Origin: Phallusia mammillata
Lineage: Eukaryota > Chordata > Ascidiacea > Phlebobranchia > Ascidiidae
Reading direction: 5' to 3'
DNA: 64,000 nucleotides
Assembly (NCBI GenBank): GCA_003260075.1
Contig: QLIY01000021.1
Coordinates: 128,839-192,838 of the forward strand
In this document: in pieces, positions 49,901 to 59,600 of the stretch
Numbering within the stretch: position 1 is the stretch's first letter
Layout of the letters: every line of letters starts with the position of its first letter
Program-made: the position numbers and the translations under genes
Notes under the pieces: generated by a model
What the model was told of the DNA's origin: nothing
Databases searched by the model: none
The model's input: only the letters and a program-made list of their open reading frames with translations

Positions 49901-51048
49901 ATTCCAGCTTTATTTTGTGGTCTTACCTAACGTTATCACATCAGTTTAAACGGATAAAGCTAGGAAACTCTACATACATAATATTTTTTACAAATAACAG
50001 CCCTAAACTCACTCGACATTCAAACTTAATATGCAAACAAACTTTCCAGTTCGCTTAACAGCAAAACCAATGCGCACTAACAAATCCACACGCCTGACAG
50101 CTTAATCACTTCACTTTACCGCACAAACTATTGACTCTAACTTGGCTTCAGCGCAAGCCAAAACAACTCTATGCCTTCTAAATCACGCAGTGACTAACTA
50201 GGCGTGGAATGACCGTCCCCCCCCCCTAATCACTTCACTTTACCGCACAAACTATTGACTCTAACTTGGCTTCAACGCAAGCCAAAACAACTCTAGGCCT
50301 TCTAAATCACGCAGTGACTAACTAGGCGTGGAATGACCGCGCAAGGCAAAAAACGCTTGCCGTCTCCGGTAATGCTCAGTGATGTAAACAATTAGACAAA
50401 GGTGACGAATGAGCTGCTCGGGCAGGGCTGATTAGGCGCACTGAGTCTATTGACTGCGTTACCTCAACGTGGGTTGGTAGCCCTGTGGTCTAAAGTCTAA
50501 ATATAAACGCCCTGCTACTGTTTTAAAGTCGAGTTTGGTGGCAAACGTATACATACGCAATTTACGTGCGTTATGTGTTGCGAATCCAGTTGCAAAATGT
50601 TACTCATGTTTGTAATTTAGTCACATATGGTTAAGTGGATGATTTTTGCACATGCAATAGGTGTTGCAATTACATTTACAAATATAGTTTTCCAACACAT
50701 TAAGTGCATGGAAAAAACCGTAACGAAAACCCCCCCCCCCCCCTAATTTAGTCACATATGGTTAAGTGGATGATTTTTGCACATGCAATAGATGTTGCAA
50801 TTACATTTACAAATATAGTTTTCCAACACATTAGGTGCATGGAAAAAACCGTAACGAAATAACTTGTGCATTTTATTGTCATTTCAAGGCATATTAACAT
50901 GATAATTTAAATTGTTTTAACAATATCTATGTTATCAACATGATAATTTAATTTGTTTCAGCAATATCTATGTACCACTAAACCAGCAATTCCTCTGTGC
51001 ATTTACCGTTATTCCTATGCTTAATTATACATTTCACAGTGTATTGAG

Positions 51049-51088
<40 letters not shown>

Positions 51089-51283
51089 TTCAGACAGATA
51101 AAACAAACAGTTTTACACTTTCGTTAGATTGGGGCAAAACCTTTGTTTGATCTAAGGTCTGTGTCTTATCTTTAGTGATAAGTTCCGCTTAATTCTATCT
51201 CCACCAAATATTGGTTATTCATTAAACTGGTAACGGCCAATATACGGATTGTTCATAAGTTTAATGATGAAAATAACGGCCCA

Positions 51284-51326
<43 letters not shown>

Positions 51327-53584
51327 TTCAGACAGATAAAACAAACAGTTTTACACTTTCGTTAGATTGGGGCAGAACCTTTGTTTGATCTAAGGTGTGT
51401 GTCGTATCTTTAGTGATAAGTTCCGCTTAATTTTATCTCCACCAAATATTGGTTATTCATTAAACTGGTAACGACAATTTTTACCAATAAAGACTGCAAA
51501 ACAATTGCTTGACAAACAAAAACACCCCCCAAACCACTTCCCCCCCCCCCTGGTAACGACAATTTTTACCAATAAAGACTGCAAAACAATTGCTTGATAA
51601 ACAAAAACATCTCCCAAACCAATTTGAGAACAGGTCTGTATTATTTTCAACTAATACTTTTTAACGTTTTTGTTTATCTTTAAAGTTTACCTTTGCTCTT
51701 TGACAAGTTCTTTTGCAGCGCTGACGTCATCACCAGTGATCGGTTGCGTCATCGAACGGCGTTCACCCTTTTTCTTGGCGGAGATTTTTCTCTGTAAAGA
51801 AACGTAGAGTCAACAGCAAGATCAGTTTTTTGATGATTAATGTATTACTGTTAAGTGGAGGAAACTTTGAGTGAATCATCAAGAAACAGATACCAACATG
51901 TTTGTAAAAGTATCCGCAAGGCTATAGCGAACTCACATCTACAATTTTGCAGAAATATTGAACATTATATTTTTTACCCCCCCCCCTAAAGAAACGTAGA
52001 GTCAACAGCAAGATCAGTTTTTTGATGATTAATGCTTTACTTTTAAGTGGAGGAAACTTTGAGTGAATCATCAAGAAATAGATACCAACATGTTTGTAAA
52101 AGTATCTGTAGGGCTATAGCGAACTCGTATCTACGTTGGCACGACAATTTTGCAGAAATATTGAAAATTATATTTTTTAAGATTCTACAAAATATTGTTG
52201 AAAATTGTGACAATTTATTTTGTGACCCAAGTCAAGCTTTTGTGTTTGTTGAGTTACTCGATTCTTTGAAGCAATGTTGCATTTTAATTTAAAACTTGTT
52301 TTTCGAGCTGAAATACTTTTATTTTGTACAAAATCTCCCGCAGACGTGTTTAAACCGTTTCATAAAAAAGATACAAAGCATAAATCTAGTTTCATTAAAT
52401 CAACAGAAATATATCTTTCGCCTTATCCTTTTTCTAAGTTCCTACTTGTATATTGGATTTGGCTGGTGATTTCTTCACGACAGTAGGAGGTTTTGCCACA
52501 ACTGGCATTTTCTCAACTTCAGGCTCGGTCTCTTCATGCATTTCACTGCAATAAGTTGGACAGTCAGACAAATATTACTTAATAACGAAGTCACATATTC
52601 ATTAGCTTCGCCAATAATAGGCAAAATAACGTATCTGTTTCGTTTTTAGAGAGGAAAGTATGTTTAAAAAAAGATTAAAGACGTTTGAAAAACTGTTGTA
52701 AAAAGACGTTTTGTTAAATTTAACTGGTAAACGCAAGCACAAAACATAAGGTTCCCCCCCCCCTTTGTGACCCAAGTCAAGCTTTTGTGTTTGTTGAGTT
52801 GCTCGATTCTTGCTTGAAGCAATGTCGATTTTTAATTTAAAACTTGTTTTTTTTTTGGCTGAAACACTTTTATTTCGTAAAAAATCTCCCGCAGACAATA
52901 GAATGTAACAACAAAGATTCTTGTTTGGTATTAGTTCAACGTTTAGACTGTTTCATAAAAAAGATACAAAGTAACCTAGTTCTTTAAATCAACAGAAATA
53001 TATATTTGGCCTTATTTGTTTTTTGTGGTTCTTACTTGTATATTGGATTTGGCTGGTGATTTCTTCCCGACAGCTGGAGGTTTTGCCACGACTGGCATTT
53101 TCTCAACTTCTGGTTCAGTATCTTGATGCATTTCACTGCAATAAGTTGGACAGTCAGACAAATATTACTTAATAACGAAGTCACATATTCATTAGCTTCG
53201 CCAATAATAGGCAAAATAACGTATCTGTTTCGTTTTTNTTACTTAATAACGAAGTCACATATTCATTAGCTTCGCCAATAATAGGCAAAATAACGTATCT
53301 GTTTCGTTTTCAGAGAGGAAAGTATATGTTTGAAAAAAGATTAAAGACGTTTGAAAAATAAAGACGTCATAGTTTAAACCTGACGTCATCCAGTTTGGAT
53401 TTCAGATCTGCTAACATAATTAACCTACGTTGCAAATGATCATGTTTACATAGGAAAATTTAATCTTTCTAAATCTTTTTTATGGTTTTTGGACCAAATT
53501 TGAAAGAGCATTTTTTCATTGAAAGTCAAAAATAGTATATATGACGTAAAAAAGCCAATTTTCTGACGTAAATATAGAACGCTG

Positions 53585-53660
<76 letters not shown>

Positions 53661-56600
53661 ACTGACCGATGCCAGATCGCATAAACCAAGCTTGTTTGCC
53701 GAGACGAGTGCTTACAAACACTGTACGTACGTAAAGTAAACCTACGATATCTGAATAGGCCATTCCTTTCCATATCTATGAAGGGAAGTTATACCACCGG
53801 AAACAAGGTACAGTGAATTGAGAGTTTTTTCTGCAGTACGGGCCGTGTAACAAGTACTGAAGCGCAAATTATACGAACATTGGGCTGTGAAACCGTACCA
53901 AGCGTAAACTGTTTCATTTAAAGCATACGCCAGGCCTACTGAAGGTGTGGAACCGAATCAGCCGGTAACCGAGCATTCCAATAAGGCATGTTTCATTTAA
54001 TCAACATTTAAACTACATACATTGTTTGGTGGTTTTATAACATTTTGGCACGTATGTTAACGTTGGCGCATTTCGTTTTACATAACTGTCAACCCATGTA
54101 AATTCATGCAACGCGCTATTGTAAGCTGACTTGCCCCCCCCCCTGGCACGTATGTTAACGTTGGCGCATTTCGTTTTACATAACTGTCAACTTATGTAAA
54201 TTCATGCAACGCGCTATTGTAAGCTGACTTGTTTTTTAAGGGATATCAGTACATAAGTTTCAATTTCGAAAAGCCATGTAAACTGTACATAAACATAAGT
54301 AAAACTGCCCAATTGCTAATCATGATAAACAAAATCTTGACAAACTGGGACTGGAAAGGAATTCGAAATAAACATACAAACACAAGCTTGCTGCGAAAAA
54401 TGTAAACCCATAAGCGGCCACTACATACTATATGAACAGACCCTGCCGTCGCACTTTAACTGGTGAGTAACGCACATAGGAGAACACCATTTAACTAAGA
54501 ACAGCGACACCAAAATACTACTACGTTATTTAATTAAAACTTGTCCATTCACAAAAAAAACTACATAATTTAAATCCCAAAGTCTCGTCTATTAACATTA
54601 GTTCCGCACTGTGCCCTATCACTTGACTGCAAGCTTCTGAGACCCCCCCCCCGCCACTACATACTATATGAACAGACCCTGCCGTCGCACTTTAACTGGT
54701 AAGCAACGCACATAGGAGAACACCACAACTAAGAATAGCGAAACCAAAATACTAATACGCGTTATTTAATTAAAACTTGACCATTCACAAAAAAACTACA
54801 TAATTTGAGTCCCAAAGTCGCGGCTATTAACATTGGTACAGCACTGTGCCCTATCACTTGACTGCAAGCTTCTGGGGGCCTTGTCACTTTGTTTGATGTC
54901 TTTCGTTCATCAAATATTTCGCGAGACGACAGCATATTTACACACTGCTCGACAATGGGCGCTCGTGTTCCAAAACACAAAGGGCGCCGCGATCAGCCCC
55001 GTAATAGTTACCTACACTGAGTGCGTCACGCGTCAATGACCATTATGACGTCATAATGTATATAATTTGATACGTAGTTTGTATAATGGTGATAAAAACT
55101 TTATTTAAAGGCCATATTTTTAGTGGAGAATTTGGAATTTAATATATGTGTGGTTACGCATGAGTGCACAGTGCGATTGATGCTTGACTTGGCTTGTGAT
55201 TTAGTTAAGTAGCTAGTGTTGGATTGTAAGTGGCCTCTTGATACTGGGAAGGTTACAAACACTGAATCAAATTGGTTACTGTGAAAAACGCACACTTTTT
55301 AATGGATTTTTTCGTGCGGCATTGTGTTATTTTTCAAAGAGGGGTGCACTACTTTAGCAATAAATGTTATAATTATTCGGTAAATCTTGTTTCATTGAAA
55401 ATTTGAATATTTTGTCATTGACCCTGCATCGGTGTTAAACGCCGCAGTATTGGCACATTTGCGCCACCTAACGACCACCTTGCGAATTTTTTTATTTCAC
55501 AAGTGGGCAATATCAAGCAAGCACCAAAAATATCGTTTAGTTTCTATTATTTTTCAGGGTAACATAGAAGTGCATATCATAGTTAGGGGCACATTTTAAA
55601 AATTTTGCATGGCTTTAAATACTTTAGTTTGTACATTGTGTTCTAAAATGACACCTAACTAATATTGTGAAATATAAATTACTAGTTTTATACGAATTGA
55701 CTTTGCGACAATAACTTTGTAACTAACTAAGTGACATAGTAACTAAAACGTTTGCAGTTCTTCGCCTGTCGTAATAGATTGATACTTCCTTAGATGACGC
55801 TATCCATTTATCTACGCCCTCAGCTTTATGTGAAGCGGCCTTGTATTTCGAGGAAGTGACGTCTACACCGAGCTACTCCTGCGCTTGATGTTTTGGTTTG
55901 AGGCTCAAGTGTCAAAACAATAAACATATGATGTGAGTCCATTTAGGTCAGATGTTTTCAGTGGACGCTGTGATGGGCATGTTTATGCTACCTTACACTT
56001 CATATGGCTGTGTATAGCTATAGGCATGGATTGCATTTGTTAAAACGGTTTACCTGGCGTTTGATCTCCTATTTACAGTCAAATTTTAAGATTAATTACA
56101 CATAGCTTGGTTAAGCCAACTAAATTTGAAACGCGAAGTTTGGCAAAATGTGTTTACAATTTTTGTGTACATTAAGAAACCTTTTAATGCGCTTTACATC
56201 TAATTCATCTTGGCAAATACTGCACAGTTATTTTGTTACGAAAGTTTAATTGACCTAGCCCAGGGGTCGCCAACCCGCGGCTCCGGAGCCGCATGCGGCT
56301 CNNNNNNNNNNNNNNNNNNNNNNNNNNNNNNNNNNNNNNNNNNNNNNNNNNNNNNNNNNNNNNNNNNNNNNNNNNNNNNNNNNNNNNNNNNNNNNNNNNN
56401 NNNNNNNNNNNNNNNNNNNNNNNNNNNNNNNNNNNNNNNNNNNNNNNNNNNNNNNNNNNNNNNNNNNNNNNNNNNNNNNNNNNNNNNNNNNNNNNNNNNN
56501 NNNNNNNNNNNNNNNNNNNNNNNNNNNNNNNNNNNNNNNNNNNNNNNNNNNNNNNNNNNNNNNNNNNNNNNNNNNNNNNNNNNNNNNNNNNNNNNNNNNN

Positions 56601-59600
56601 NNNNNNNNNNNNNNNNNNNNNNNNNNNNNNNNNNNNNNNNNNNNNNNNNNNNNNNNNNNNNNNNNNNNNNNNNNNNNNNNNNNNNNNNNNNNNNNNNNNN
56701 NNNNNNNNNNNNNNNNNNNNNNNNNNNNNNNNNNNNNNNNNNNNNNNNNNNNNNNNNNNNNNNNNNNNNNNNNNNNNNNNNNNNNNNNNNNNNNNNNNNN
56801 NNNNNNNNNNNNNNNNNNNNNNNNNNNNNNNNNNNNNNNNNNNNNNNNNNNNNNNNNNNNNNNNNNNNNNNNNNNNNNNNNNNNNNNNNNNNNNNNNNNN
56901 NNNNNNNNNNNNNNNNNNNNNNNNNNNNNNNNNNNNNNNNNNNNNNNNNNNNNNNNNACGTGAAACTGGTCCGAGTGGCTCTTTGAGTAGTAAAGGTTGG
57001 CGACCCCTGACCTAGCCCTAACATACCACCTATAGTGGTCAATGATGATCTAGAGTTCAACATTGCAATGCAATACAGCACACTACTTGATTGCGATATA
57101 GAAGGTTGCTATCCCAAGTCTTTGAGTTCATGTGACATTTATTTATAAAAGGCAATTACGTAATGTTAATGACGTCACTTAGTCACATGGTTGGCGGGGG
57201 GGGGGTCCAAGTCTTTAAGTTCATGTGACATTTATCAAAGGCAATTACGTAATGTTAATGACGTCACTTAGTCACATGGTTGGCCACGCATGAGTAACGC
57301 TACCACAAAAGGAGTATTAGTGATACAGCAAATAAAAAAGTCGTCATAATTCATTAATTATGACGTGAAAATGAGTTAAACAAAGGACATGCATTTTTTG
57401 CGCTCCTGCACTATTTCTATCCTGAACTGACTACGCGCTCAAGCAAAACCGGAAACAGGCGTTCGATAAACCGTTTATTACGTCACAATAAGTACAAACA
57501 TGAAACAAGGAAATACTGCATCGATGTGAAACTGACGGGACGGGTTTAAATGTCGAAGATTATTACACAATTTCATCAACATGTTCGTTGCATAATCGTC
57601 TGCTAACAAGGAAATCACTATGAAACGCGGAAAACAGAGAAAAGCATAAAGTCTATTACCAAAGCACGTATTTTATGTGTGTTCATTGTACAGAAAAAAC
57701 TGCTTTCGATGTGATTACTTTATAAATGTTGGCATTGCATTTTTTTAGATTTCCGCACTATGGGGGGGGGGAAGAAAAGCATAAAGTATATTACCAAAGC
57801 ACGTATGTATGTGTGTTCAATGTACAGAAAAAACTGCTTTCGATGTAATTACTTTATAAATGTTGGCATTGCATTTTTTTAGATTTCCGCACTATTCTTG
57901 GCAGAGGGGGGAAAGTGGGACGGAAATCCCGCTACAAAAACGCGGGATTTACAAAAAATCATTTTTCAACCACGGCATAAGCGTAGAGAAGCAGCAAATA
58001 CTTACTGAAGTGCACAAAATTGGGAAGCAGGTAGCAATAATCACATAATGCGATTGTTACGTCATAGATTACGTCACAATGAGCTACGAATACGAAACAC
58101 AGACTTGCGTCAAAATTTCAAACAATTTACTGCAACTAAAAACACATAAATACTCCGAATTTTAACTATACCGTTTAAATACTATTTACAACCTAACAAT
58201 AATACGAAAAAATGTGTGACATTGCATTTTTTAGCAAGCTGATTGAAGAAACGCGTAACATAGAAAACTGAACTGAGTCTGTGTGTTTGTGTGTGTCTAT
58301 GTGTTACTTAGAAAACAAAGGCCATTTTTTTAAACCTAACAGCCATTCTGAAAAGCGGATTGTACATTTATTCGTGACCTTTACGCGATGTTGTTTTGCA
58401 AGTCAATTAGCGTCCATTAGTCTGGGGGGGGGGGGGCATAGAAAACTGAACTGAGTCTGTGTGTTCATGTGTGCTTGTGTGTTAATTAGAAAACAAAGGC
58501 CATTTTTTAAACCTAACAGCCATTGTGAAAAGCGGATTGTACATTTATTGGTGGCCTTTACGCGATGTTGTTTTGCAAGTCAATTAGCGTCCATTAGTCT
58601 GGTGGTCGGAATAATTACAGGGTATTATATCACGATTTAGGGGCGTGTGATTGGTGTAATTGGTCATTTAAGATTTTACGAAAGTACACTGCTATAAAAT
58701 CCGCTATGCGATATGGCAATCACGAAACAACACTAAAAAACATGGCTTCAAGATAAAAACAGGGGTGAAAATTGGCTAAACTGGTGGAGTGACAAAGTTT
58801 GGACAATAACAGACATAAAAGTTTGGCTGCTTCAAAATAAAAACCGCCGCATATTATTTCATTTGCAAATCATACAAAAAACAAATACTTAAACGGTGCG
58901 TTTTTTGTGCGTGGATCAATAAAATAGTCCTTTACGTGTAGCTAAAACAAAATACGCAGCATCTTAAACAGTGGTAAAAAGCGCAGACCAAATACTTGAC
59001 ATTTTTATATCAATCCATCTAGTACAGATGCCTAAAAAGCAATTACGTTATCTCGCAAGCAAGCAAGCCGGAGCGCTATGCATTAAAAACAAGCGGAAAG
59101 TTACCAGAAAGACGGTTAGCGGCGTGCGCAGACTCGTCATATCCGTTAGGCAGTCACGATTAGGCCATAACGACTGCTCACGAGGTGGCATGGCCTTTAT
59201 GCATTGTGCAAAGCCGGCTTCTTATTACACAACGAGAGTAACGGGAGTCTTAACAGGCGACCTCACTGACTAAGCCTCAATCTGCGCTAAAGGGCGCCAA
59301 GTTTAACGTGATGTTTAAGGAATCTACCTTGATTCGTTGGAGCCGGAATCCCAAGCCTGTTTAGTGTCTTGTTCACTGGTTGCATTCCCTGCACTGGGCC
59401 TAAAAAAGTAATTTATGGTTTAATATTCGAAAATCATGTGGTAGTAGCTTACAAAGTGAACAATTTAATTTTTGGAGTACTCACATTGTTTTTAGGGGGA
59501 GTTGTATACAGTTACACAGTGATCTTGGCAATACATATTTTTGCTTTCAAGCTATATATGTTATTTTGTCTCATTGGTGACAAAAAGTAACAAAATATAT

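Larger units (their letters stand above)
40719..51690 (-). other. 11 kb SVIL intron
   Basis: Between exons 51791-51691 and 40718-40582. It contains a MITE, a SINE with spliced-leader match, a LINE tail and at least ten C-run duplications. No exon with SVIL phase or similarity was found. 45966-50100 in particular shows no recognisable feature. Confidence 0.6.
52216..53310 (-). repeat. Duplicated exon block and single-N join
   Basis: 52216-52665 and 52764-53237 are diverged copies separated by a C run (52754-52763). A further short copy (53165-53237 repeated at 53239-53310) is joined by a single N at 53238. Confidence 0.8.

Noticed and set aside
56210-57081. Long open frames across the N gap
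   Set aside because: Their length is made of N and contains no real coding sequence.
58971-59273. 100-residue basic open frame on the + strand
   Set aside because: No family resemblance, and it lies antisense within an SVIL intron full of repeats.
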